Source: Chloroflexia bacterium (lineage in GTDB: Bacteria > Chloroflexota > Chloroflexia > Thermobaculales > Thermobaculaceae). From it: a stretch of 6,151 bases of DNA. The translations under genes and the position numbers were made by a program. Where the stretch lies: contig JACDAU010000346.1 in the NCBI GenBank assembly GCA_013695265.1, forward strand, positions 1-6,151. The letters are read 5' to 3'. Below the pieces are notes generated by a model. The model had not been told where the DNA came from and did no database searches. It worked only from the letters and a program-made list of their open reading frames with translations. Shown piece by piece: positions 1-6,005 of this stretch. How positions within the stretch are numbered: position 1 is the stretch's first letter; every line of letters begins with the position of its first letter.

Positions 1-98
1 GTTTCCCTCGCGTCACGGATTCGGGGAAGCACTGCAATCGCCGGACGTTCCCGGTGTCCGCGTGGTTTGATCCAAAACGGGACGTGCGGGAGATCGGA

Positions 99-286
99 GG
101 GCAAAGAAAAGTCCCGAGCGACCCGTACAAACTGCGCTGCGTCGCGTCCTACTGGCTTGCTGCGGGTTTAACGCCGCCGCTGCCCGGTCAACCTTCGATG
201 CCCGCTGGCCCATCCGAACCGCTTGGGACAATCAGAGATTATCACAGCCTGCTCCGTCGGTCTACAAGTTGTTAACAAACGTTTAT
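99..286 (+). repeat. Structured direct repeat, copy A (about 188 bp)
   Basis: This copy matches a second one at 717-902. The first 28 bases agree at 26 positions (99-126 against 717-744). Eleven bases are identical at 220-230 and 836-846, a shared GGTCTAC lies at 259-265 and 875-881, and GTTTAT at 281-286 matches 897-902. The offset stays at 616-618, so the two are homologous along their length, although the middle is strongly diverged. Predicted fold on the plus strand: a small hairpin (99-102 with 111-114, loop AAAGAAAA) followed directly by a long-range stem (115-120 with 220-225). The copy ends in AAACGTTT (277-284), a perfect palindrome. It is probably the right-end region of an IscB-type element lying mostly outside the window, or an independent structured repeat. 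Weak similarity to the other copy may extend left to about 50 (a shared CCCGGTG and CCAAAAC). Confidence 0.7.
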
Positions 287-497
287 ATTTTGCCTGCCGA
301 AAACCCCTTCGCGGGGACGAAGGCGTTACAGCCGTGGTCGTGGGCATTGAACCCCACGGCAAGGGCGTGGTGGCGGGTTGCGAGCTTGCCCGATACCGGG
401 CGATCCGGTGGGTCTCCCCTACGAGCGGCGTGGCGGATTGATCGCTCTGCTCGTCGTTGTAGGTAGCAGGTGTCAGGGATGCTGCGCGGTGGCGCGC
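287..497 (+). ncRNA. Probable omega-RNA (HEARO-type) scaffold of an IscB element
   Basis: I recognise the overall pattern as the guide-RNA scaffold found just upstream of iscB genes; this is pattern memory, not a covariance search. The visible hairpins, in order, are CCCC/GGGG with a TTCGC loop (304-307 with 313-316), GGC/GCC around GTTACA (322-324 with 331-333), an 8-bp stem with one G-U pair (337-344 with 353-360), and GCCC/GGGC around GATACC (388-391 with 398-401). The run of GC-rich hairpins and the lack of a convincing protein fit an RNA. In IscB systems the guide is copied from DNA just upstream of the scaffold and directs the nuclease to matching DNA; here that DNA is the end of repeat copy A. 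The scaffold runs directly into an iscB-like fragment, which supports the call. The exact ends are uncertain. Confidence 0.6.
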
Positions 498-716
498 CTG
501 TTTTACGATGCAAGTCTCCGTGCCTGCCCCGTGTGCCAAGATACCGGGACGCCACTCTGGAGCACCCGTGGTGGGTCCCCAGAGATGCGCCCGAATGGTC
601 GCGACGGGCGCGACAGCCCTGGCTGCTCAGGGTCGTGGGGTGGCCCTCGCAGCCGCCCGGTGCCGCGCCAAAACCCAGGAGTATCGGGCCATCTGTGGTG
701 CGATCCCCCGGCGATT
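498..716 (+). pseudogene. iscB: Degenerate 5' fragment of an iscB-like gene (RRXRR and RuvC-I remnants)
   Basis: IscB is the RNA-guided DNA nuclease thought to be ancestral to Cas9. Its N-terminal RRXRR region usually reads like a TGTPLMPT motif, then RARRW.R.GKA, then TQ..... and the RuvC-I motif GIDPG. Here one frame reads VCQDTGTPL at 531-557, continuing as WSTR where MPTR is expected. The next frame reads CARMVATG at 586-609 and TQEYRAI at 673-693. The RuvC-I position reads GAIPR, lacking the expected catalytic Asp. At least one frameshift therefore lies between 557 and 586. An intact IscB is roughly 400-500 residues, and everything after RuvC-I is missing: no HNH or later RuvC parts follow, and repeat copy B starts at 717. 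The codon at 498 (CTG) may be a mutated start; the ATG at 508 is out of phase with the TGTPL frame. The fragment cannot make a working nuclease. The call rests on short motifs in the expected order and spacing. Confidence 0.55.
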
Positions 717-902
717 GGGCAAAGAAAAGCCCCAAGCGACCCGTTGAACTCGCTTCCGGTCCGGCATCCCCGGCCTGCTTCGGCTTGCGCCTCCGCCGCC
801 CTGTTCGCCTTGCCCGTCCGCTGGTTCAACCAGCCCGCTTGGGACATTCGCACTGTACTACACACCGGCAGCGAGGTCTACGAAGTGTAAACGAATGTTT
901 AT
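717..902 (+). repeat. Structured direct repeat, copy B (about 186 bp)
   Basis: This is the partner of the copy at 99-286. It folds in the same way: hairpin GGGC/GCCC (717-720 with 729-732, loop AAAGAAAA), then a stem CAAGCG/CGCTTG (733-738 with 836-841) that can stack directly on it. An additional inner stem, GTTGAAC with GTTCAAC (743-749 with 824-830), is present here but not in copy A. The copy ends with TAAAC-GAAT-GTTTA (888-901), a perfect 5-bp hairpin. Because it follows the iscB-like fragment and finishes beside the exporter gene, I infer that it is the right end of the element. IS200/IS605-type ends carry subterminal hairpins rather than terminal inverted repeats, which fits. Confidence 0.7.
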
Positions 903-908
903 GATTCG
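892..908 (-). terminator. Weak hairpin downstream of the ABC permease gene
   Basis: CGAAT at 892-896 pairs with ATTCG at 904-908 around a 7-base loop. On the minus strand the hairpin lies 13 bp after the permease stop and is followed by TTTACAC. The stem is only 5 bp and the T-run only 3, so efficient termination is doubtful. It overlaps the end hairpin of repeat copy B, so only one of the two can form at a time. Confidence 0.25.
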
Positions 909-920
909 GTGGGGTCAGCG

Positions 921-2417
921 TTAGTTGGGGCGAGTACGCCACCGGAGGAGGAGCCAGCAGACTGCGAAGAGCACAACCGAGAGGATCCCAAGCACCCAGA
1001 CGAACAGATCTCTACCGGGCAAGCCGCGCAGCATTATGTCCTGTAGTAATTGGGAGCCATAGGTCGCTGGCAGGGCGTACGATACGGTCAGGGCTGGCTG
1101 TCTTAAGGACTCGATCGGTAGTGCGAAACCGCTGAAGAACACGATGCCCAACAGGGAGAGCATTGCGAACTGCACCGCCGTGCGTTCGGAGGATACGAGC
1201 AGCGAGATCAGAAACCCGATGCCGATCGACGTCAGCGTCAGCAGGGTCAGGGTCAGGGCCACGCGCCACGGGTCTCCGAATATCGGCACCCCGAACGGCC
1301 CGAGCAGGATCCCGAGCAGCGCGCCCATCACCACCGCGTTGAAGATGATGTAGGCTAGATACTTGCCAATCAGCAATTGCAGGTTGGATATTGGCGCGAC
1401 GGCGTAGAGCTCGAAGGTGTTCACCAGCCGCTCGCGGACCATCCCTAGCGCGCCGAGGCTCACTGCCGTGTGCTGTATGAGCAGTGCAAGCATAGCGGGG
1501 GCGAAGTACGTGATGAGGTCTGGCTCCAGCGCTGCGACATAGCGGGCATCCACGACGATGGGGGAGAGGAGTGCTTCGGGGCGTACCGCCGCAACCTGGG
1601 CCAGAGAATCCCGCAACGCCTGTAAATCGTTCCGTGCCTGAACAAGGCCGAAGCGTTCACTGGCCGGGCGCGGATCGGGCGTCGCGAGGATGCTCTCGCC
1701 CTGGTCCAGTCGATCCCTGCCCTCCTGCAGGCGCTCGCGCGTCCGGTCGAGGAGGGGATCCAGCGTCTTCGCCTCTGGACCCAGTCCTTCCAAGTACGCA
1801 TCCAGCCGGTCGTTCGCCGCGCGTGCCTGGTCGAGCTGGTCTAGCGCTCCCTCGCGGTTTCCCGCCTCAGCGGCTTCGATGGCGGTGTCCATCATCTGAA
1901 GTGCGCCGTCTATCTCGCGCGTGGCGTTGCCAATGCCGCCCTGCTGCGCCTTCGTATTGCGCAGGAATATCTCGCGGTTGACCGCCGTCGCCATCGCATC
2001 CATATATTGGGGAACCAGCGCGCGCTGCAATGGGTCAATCTCGTTATAGAGCACCTGGATTTTCACCTGTTCTCCGCGCCCTAAAGTCTCCTCCGGCGTT
2101 GGCGGTACGATCATCACAGCATCGATATTATTGAGGCGCAGTTGTTCGCGGGCGCCCGCCTCATCGTTGGTGTATCCCGCGATCCGCACAGACGTCGCGA
2201 TCTGGCGCTCGTACTCCTGCAACAAGGGTGGCTTATCCTCGCCGGTGGGGAGTACCACCAGCGTTCGTGGGGGGGCAAACGTCGCCTCCGAGCCGATACC
2301 GAACAGGATCATGACGAGGAGCGGGCCGAGCACCAGAGTAAGCACCAGCAGCGGCCGCCGCAGCAGCTCCGTCAACTCCTTGACCATCACGGCCAGCATT
2401 TGTATGAACGGACGCAT
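921..2417 (-). CDS. ABC-2 type transporter permease with large extracytoplasmic coiled-coil domain
   Basis: This 498-residue membrane subunit is the presumed partner of the ATPase encoded just upstream; together they would export an unknown substrate across the cytoplasmic membrane. One membrane helix lies near the N-terminus (about residues 22-42). A long soluble region (about 43-300) follows, with an Ala/Glu/Arg-rich, coiled-coil-like part at about 165-275. Five helices then come at about 302-325, 348-372, 385-408, 414-435 and 471-491. The segment RERLVNTFELYAVAPIS (residues 328-344) is the cytoplasmic coupling segment typical of ABC-2 permeases. One helix, a large outer loop and five helices is the layout of the ABC2_membrane_3 group. 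ATG at 2417 is chosen because it lies 4 bp after the ATPase stop and the protein begins with a plausible amphipathic stretch. The substrate cannot be read from the sequence; drug, lipid or polysaccharide export are all possible. Confidence 0.93.
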   Translation of the reverse strand: MRPFIQMLAVMVKELTELLRRPLLVLTLVLGPLLVMILFGIGSEATFAPPRTLVVLPTGEDKPPLLQEYERQIATSVRIAGYTNDEAGAREQLRLNNIDAVMIVPPTPEETLGRGEQVKIQVLYNEIDPLQRALVPQYMDAMATAVNREIFLRNTKAQQGGIGNATREIDGALQMMDTAIEAAEAGNREGALDQLDQARAANDRLDAYLEGLGPEAKTLDPLLDRTRERLQEGRDRLDQGESILATPDPRPASERFGLVQARNDLQALRDSLAQVAAVRPEALLSPIVVDARYVAALEPDLITYFAPAMLALLIQHTAVSLGALGMVRERLVNTFELYAVAPISNLQLLIGKYLAYIIFNAVVMGALLGILLGPFGVPIFGDPWRVALTLTLLTLTSIGIGFLISLLVSSERTAVQFAMLSLLGIVFFSGFALPIESLRQPALTVSYALPATYGSQLLQDIMLRGLPGRDLFVWVLGILSVVLFAVCWLLLRWRTRPN

Positions 2418-2421
2418 ACGC

Positions 2422-3480
2422 TTAGCGACCCCCCGACTGGTTCGACCGGAACTGGCCGGAGGCGAGGTGCTCGCCGCCGTGCTGCTCGATCAGACGGATG
2501 AAGACCTCATCGAACGTCGGCTGGTACTGGGACACGGAGCGCACCGTCGCGCCCGATTCCTCGAGCTCTTCGATGAGCATTGGGATAGCAACCTGCGCGT
2601 TCTCGACCGTGACGCGAACGGACTCGTCGTGCGGCATCTCGGCCTCGACTACGCCCTCCACGGAGGAGACCGTCCGTGCATGGTCCAGCGCCTGCCGCTC
2701 CACCACGATGTCCACGATATCCCCGCCGAACGCTTGCCGCCGCAACTCCTCCGGCCTGCCCTCCGCGATGAGCGCGCCCTCGTGCATCAGTCCCACGCGG
2801 TCGCAGTTCTCGGCCTCATCTATGTACTGTGTGGTGATCAGCAGTGCCCGGCCATGGTCGCTCATATCGTGAAAGTGCTCCCATAGCTTCGCGCGCAGGA
2901 TCGGGTCGAGGTTTGCGCTCGGCTCATCCGCGAACAGCAGGTACGGCTCGTGGACGAGCGCGGCGGCGAGGGCGAGCCTGCGCTGCATCCCTCCGGAGAG
3001 CGATCTGGTGGCCCTTTTCCGCACCGGCCACAGCTCCGTTAACTCGAGGACCCGCCGCACTCGGCGCCGCCTCTGCCACGGCCACACGCCATATAGCCCC
3101 GCCGCGAAGCGCACGTTCTGCTGTACAGTCAGGTCGGGGTTTAGGATAAGGCCCTGCGGCATATAGCCGATTCGACGCTTGATCTTCGCGTCGAATCGCG
3201 CAGGATCTCGGCCCAGCACTTCCACGGTGCCGTTATCGGGACTCAGGTGGCCGCACATGAGATGGATTGCGGTGGATTTCCCCGATCCGCTCGGCCCGAT
3301 TAATCCGTAGATCTCGCCCTGCTGCACATATAGTGTAAGGTTTCGCAGCACAATGTGATCGTCGAAGCCCTTCTCCAGCCCCCTGGCGTCGATGACCGGC
3401 GGGCCAACTGGTGTCGGCTCGGCGTCCTGAGGGTCCACGGCTATCTCTGGCTGAACGTCGGTGCCAGCTTTTTCCAACAC
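2422..3480 (-). CDS. ABC transporter ATP-binding protein (ABC-2/DrrA-like exporter)
   Basis: This is the cytoplasmic ATPase that powers the neighbouring permease. Counting from GTG 3480 (352 residues): Walker A GPSGSGKST at about 62-70, Q-loop in YMPQ (about 106-109), signature LSGGM (about 161-165), Walker B with catalytic Glu in LLFADEP (about 181-187), D-loop SANLD, and a switch region TTQYIDEAE (about 216-224). The switch residue is Gln rather than the usual His; I recall this from DrrA-type exporter ATPases, so it need not mean loss of function. A C-terminal extension of about 100 residues follows the core, as is common in this group. GTG 3480 is preferred because GGAG on the minus strand lies 6 bases upstream (3487-3490). 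GTG 3492 and GTG 3636 are in frame too; 3636 has a purine-rich stretch but only one base away, which is too close. The frame stays open back to a stop at 3739-3741. Confidence 0.9.
   Translation of the reverse strand: MLEKAGTDVQPEIAVDPQDAEPTPVGPPVIDARGLEKGFDDHIVLRNLTLYVQQGEIYGLIGPSGSGKSTAIHLMCGHLSPDNGTVEVLGRDPARFDAKIKRRIGYMPQGLILNPDLTVQQNVRFAAGLYGVWPWQRRRRVRRVLELTELWPVRKRATRSLSGGMQRRLALAAALVHEPYLLFADEPSANLDPILRAKLWEHFHDMSDHGRALLITTQYIDEAENCDRVGLMHEGALIAEGRPEELRRQAFGGDIVDIVVERQALDHARTVSSVEGVVEAEMPHDESVRVTVENAQVAIPMLIEELEESGATVRSVSQYQPTFDEVFIRLIEQHGGEHLASGQFRSNQSGGR
2429..2434 (-). promoter_or_regulatory. G-rich ribosome binding site of the permease, inside the ATPase gene
   Basis: Six consecutive G on the minus strand end 11 bases before the permease ATG at 2417 and lie within the last codons of the ATPase gene. 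With a 4-bp intergenic gap, this suggests that ribosomes finishing the ATPase re-start on the permease, keeping the two subunits in step. Confidence 0.4.
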
Positions 3481-3738
3481 GGCGCACTCCACGGGAAGTA
3501 ATAGTGTCTCTGTAAATAACGCAAGGGCATACCGTCGTGGTGGGGCGTATCCCGAGGCATCGTGTCCTGCGTACTCCTCAATCGGAGTCCGATGTCCCGT
3601 TGTCGCAAGATAACCCAAGAGCACATTGCGAGCCACACCCTCGTGGGCGGTGATACGCAGTTTGGCTAACTGCCTTCTCGCTTCGGGGGCGCGGGGAGAT
3701 GGCAGGTCGTTCCTCTGCCCACGATAAAGCGCGGTCGT
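3481..3738 (-). other. Open reading stretch upstream of the ATPase, no clear start
   Basis: The ATPase frame remains open for 86 codons upstream of GTG 3480, to a TAA at 3739-3741. It contains no ATG or TTG, and only GTG 3636, 3624 and 3492 as start codons. The conceptual protein includes RRQLAKLRITAHEGVARNVL and, after a short gap, GHRTPIEEYAGHDASGY, which looks protein-like in composition, but I do not recognise it. It may be a natural N-terminal extension of the ATPase (starting at 3636), the remnant of an earlier gene that lost its start and became joined in frame, or chance openness in GC-rich DNA. An 8-bp inverted repeat, TCGTGGGC with GCCCACGA (3641-3648 and 3717-3724), lies in the same stretch. 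Confidence 0.3.
3487..3490 (-). promoter_or_regulatory. Ribosome binding site supporting GTG start at 3480
   Basis: GGAG on the minus strand with a 6-base spacer to GTG 3480. It is the best-placed Shine-Dalgarno core among the in-frame start choices and decides the start used here. Confidence 0.5.
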
Positions 3739-3763
3739 TTACTTGCAAACCGTATGAAGCAAC

Positions 3764-3822
3764 GACGGGACGGGTCGCGATCTCAGCCACGCCACACTGC
3801 AATCTGTGGCTACCGGCCCGTC
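3764..3822. other. Nested inverted repeat between recQ and the ABC genes
   Basis: Outer arms GACGGG (3764-3769) and CCCGTC (3817-3822) enclose inner arms GCCACA (3791-3796) and TGTGGC (3805-3810, 8-base loop). The structure begins 46 bp past the recQ stop at 3869. It could stop or slow transcription leaving recQ, or act in the leader of the ABC genes. No T-run follows on the minus strand, so it is not a standard intrinsic terminator. Confidence 0.35.
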
Positions 3823-3868
3823 ACAGGTACCCGATCGGATATCGTTGAGCACACAAACACCGCCGGGA

Positions 3869-5965
3869 TCAGCTGCCGTCGCGCACGAGTGCGAGGATCT
3901 CTTCACCGTACTGTTCGATCTTGGACGGTCCGATGCCGTTCACGTCGAGCAACGCCCGCCTATCCGTGGGGCGGACCGCTGCGATCTCTCGCAGCGCCTG
4001 ATCCTGGACGATCACGTACGGCGGCTTCTGCATCTCGCGAGCGCGCTCCAGCCTCCAGGCCCGCAACCGCTCGAACAGCTCCGCGTTCGCGCCCGAAAGA
4101 TCGCCTCCTGCACCGGAGCTCGTCCCGCCGCGTTGCCTACTCTTCGACGTGGATGGCGCCACGGCATGGAGCGTGGGCAGGCCGCTGGTTTCACCGGTGC
4201 GCAGCAACCGGAAGCCATCCTCGCTCTCGAAGAACACGAGGTGCCCGCCATCGACCAGTCGCTCGATCCAACGCTTGATAACCCCCTCCTTTGCCGCCTC
4301 AAGCGCGCCAAACGCGGGATTGCGCTGGGCGGAGCGGGGCGCGGCAACAGACCCCTTGAGCGCGAGTGTCAGGCCCTTCAGCCCGACGGGCCAGGAAAGG
4401 CTCTCGACGGTGTCCACGATCGTACGCGCGATGTCCGCAGGCAGCGCCCGGACCGGCGCGGTAACCGTCGTGACCTCGCTGGCGCCAGGGGCGCACACGT
4501 CGCACATGCCACATGGCACGCGCACCGCCTCGCCGAAGAACTGAGCCACCTGCTGATGCCGGCAGGTGCGGGTTTCCGCGTACCCGATCATCCGCTCCGC
4601 GCGCGTCGTGGCCTGCTGGTCGTATGCGGCCAACAGTTGCTCGATGCGTCCGGCGGCGTCTGCGGGCGGCGGCAGCGTGAGGCGCACGGTCATCGCCCGC
4701 CCGGCATCATACTCCCGGCGCAGGAGTCCCGTACGCTCCAGCATCCCGACAAGCACGCGGGGCTGGCTGCCGTCCCCGAGGCCCGCGTCACTGGCCACCT
4801 GTTCCGCTGTCGCTTCCGCGCGGCCATCCTCCGCGTGCCGGCGCAGTGTCCGGTAGACGTTGCGCAGGTCGTCCACGGCGGGGATGTCCTGCCGGGCGAA
4901 GCGGCGGAGGTTCCGCTCGTCCGCGTGGCTCGCGAGCAGGATGCACGTGCTCTGCTCGCCGTCGCGCCCGGCGCGTCCCACCATCTGGACGTACGATTCG
5001 AGAGAGTTCGGGAAGTTGTACAGCAGCACCCAGCGGATGTTGCTCTTATCGATGCCCATGCCGAACGCGGTCGTGGCGACGATCACCTGGACGCGCCCCT
5101 GAAGGAACGCCTCCTGAACGCGCGAGCGCTCCGACGATTCGAGGCCCGCGTGGTAGTGCAGCGCGCGCACGCCCTTCTGGTCCAGCGTGCGGGCGACCTG
5201 CTCGCACTTCTCGCGGGAGCGGGCGTAGATGATGCCGGAGCCGGTGCGCGCCTTGGCGTGGGCGAGCGCGCTGCGCAGCCGCGCCTCCTCGTTCTCGACC
5301 TGCTCCACCTCGTAGCGCAGGTTTGGTCGAACGACGCTCGCGCGCACGACCTCCAGCTCTCGCCCTAGGGAGCGCGAGATGTCCTGCTCCGTCGTGCGGG
5401 TTGCGGTCGCGGTCAGGCCCAGGACCACCGGGTCGCCGAGTTCCGAGAGCGCGCGGCGGATGAACATGTAGTCTGGCCGGAAGTCGTGTCCCCACATGCT
5501 CACGCAATGCACCTCGTCGATCACGACCAGCCCGAGCCCCACGGAGCGCAGCGCGGCGACAAACTGCCGCTGCCGAAGCCGCTCGGGGGCAGCGTAGAGC
5601 AGCTTGTACTCCCCCGCGGCGAGCCCCTGCAGCCGCCGCGACGCCTCGCCCGGATCGAGCGAGGAGTTGATCAACGATGCCTGCTGGGCCACCTCGGGCG
5701 GCAGGTTCTCCACCTGGTCCTTCATGAGCGCGATCAGCGGGGAGATCACAAGCGTCGGCGTGGGGCGCAGCATCGCGGCGAGCTGGTAGCACAGGCTCTT
5801 GCCCGCGCCGGTCGGCATCAGCGCGAGCGTGTCGCGCCCCTCCACCGCGCGGCGGACGATTGCCTCCTGGCCGGCGCGAAACGCGGGGAATCCAAAAAGC
5901 CGCTGCAGCGGACCGGTCAGGTCCGTTTGATCGTGCTCACTGGGGTCGGTGGCGAGGTCTCTCAT
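3869..5965 (-). CDS. recQ: ATP-dependent DNA helicase RecQ
   Basis: RecQ is a 3'-to-5' superfamily 2 DNA helicase acting in recombination, replication-fork repair and removal of illegitimate joints. From ATG 5965 the protein has 698 residues, slightly longer than the roughly 600 of E. coli RecQ. Seen in order: motif 0 FGFPAFRAGQE (about 24-34), Walker A PTGAGKS (51-57), SPLIALMKDQV (75-85), motif II DEVHC (150-154, where DEAHC is usual), the aromatic-rich loop SMWGHDFRP (156-164), TATA (185-188), motif V ATTAFGMGIDK (297-307) and motif VI QMVGRAGRDG (327-336). Four zinc-binding cysteines are present (468, 485, 488, 491), then a winged-helix part (about 505-595), a Gly/Ser-rich linker (about 605-625) and a C-terminal HRDC domain (about 628-696, with VNGIGPSKIEQYG). 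All catalytic motifs are intact. The upstream ATG 6094 would add 43 residues unlike RecQ and is not preferred. Confidence 0.97.
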   Translation of the reverse strand: MRDLATDPSEHDQTDLTGPLQRLFGFPAFRAGQEAIVRRAVEGRDTLALMPTGAGKSLCYQLAAMLRPTPTLVISPLIALMKDQVENLPPEVAQQASLINSSLDPGEASRRLQGLAAGEYKLLYAAPERLRQRQFVAALRSVGLGLVVIDEVHCVSMWGHDFRPDYMFIRRALSELGDPVVLGLTATATRTTEQDISRSLGRELEVVRASVVRPNLRYEVEQVENEEARLRSALAHAKARTGSGIIYARSREKCEQVARTLDQKGVRALHYHAGLESSERSRVQEAFLQGRVQVIVATTAFGMGIDKSNIRWVLLYNFPNSLESYVQMVGRAGRDGEQSTCILLASHADERNLRRFARQDIPAVDDLRNVYRTLRRHAEDGRAEATAEQVASDAGLGDGSQPRVLVGMLERTGLLRREYDAGRAMTVRLTLPPPADAAGRIEQLLAAYDQQATTRAERMIGYAETRTCRHQQVAQFFGEAVRVPCGMCDVCAPGASEVTTVTAPVRALPADIARTIVDTVESLSWPVGLKGLTLALKGSVAAPRSAQRNPAFGALEAAKEGVIKRWIERLVDGGHLVFFESEDGFRLLRTGETSGLPTLHAVAPSTSKSRQRGGTSSGAGGDLSGANAELFERLRAWRLERAREMQKPPYVIVQDQALREIAAVRPTDRRALLDVNGIGPSKIEQYGEEILALVRDGS

Positions 5966-5973
5966 ATAGCCCG

Positions 5974-6005
5974 AGTATAGCAGGCGGTCGGTGCTGAATA
6001 CGCAA
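5974..6005 (-). promoter_or_regulatory. Candidate recQ promoter, possibly giving a leaderless mRNA
   Basis: On the minus strand TGCTATACT forms an extended -10 box (TATACT at 5974-5979), with a possible -35 TTGCGT (6000-6005) at a long 20-bp spacing. The ATG at 5965 lies 8 bases after the -10 box, so transcription would begin within a base or two of the start codon. There is no good ribosome binding site before this ATG, which agrees with a leaderless message. Chance similarity cannot be excluded. Confidence 0.4.

Noticed and set aside
1..98. A second iscB fragment upstream of repeat copy A
   Set aside because: CCCGGTG and CCAAAAC recur before both repeat copies, but no RRXRR or RuvC motif can be read in 1-98, so the case is too weak to list as a pseudogene.
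287..497. RNase P RNA, tmRNA or a known metabolite riboswitch
   Set aside because: I could not find the conserved core sequences of RNase P RNA, a tmRNA 3' CCA end with a tag reading frame, or the hallmark loops of common riboswitches; the adjacent iscB-like motifs favour omega-RNA.
378..890. A 170-codon plus-strand frame across the omega-RNA, iscB fragment and repeat copy B
   Set aside because: It is not one protein: only a short piece (531-557) resembles IscB, and the rest crosses structured RNA and repeat sequence.
99..902. CRISPR array
   Set aside because: Only two repeat copies of about 187 bp separated by some 430 bp; no short regular repeats or spacers.
2131..2886. A 251-codon plus-strand frame over the ATPase-permease junction
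   Set aside because: It is antisense to two well-supported genes and shows no domain; a GC-content shadow.
3806..5368. A 520-codon open frame on the plus strand
   Set aside because: It lies entirely antisense to recQ, whose motifs are complete. Long open antisense frames are expected in GC-rich coding DNA, and its translation shows no recognisable domain.
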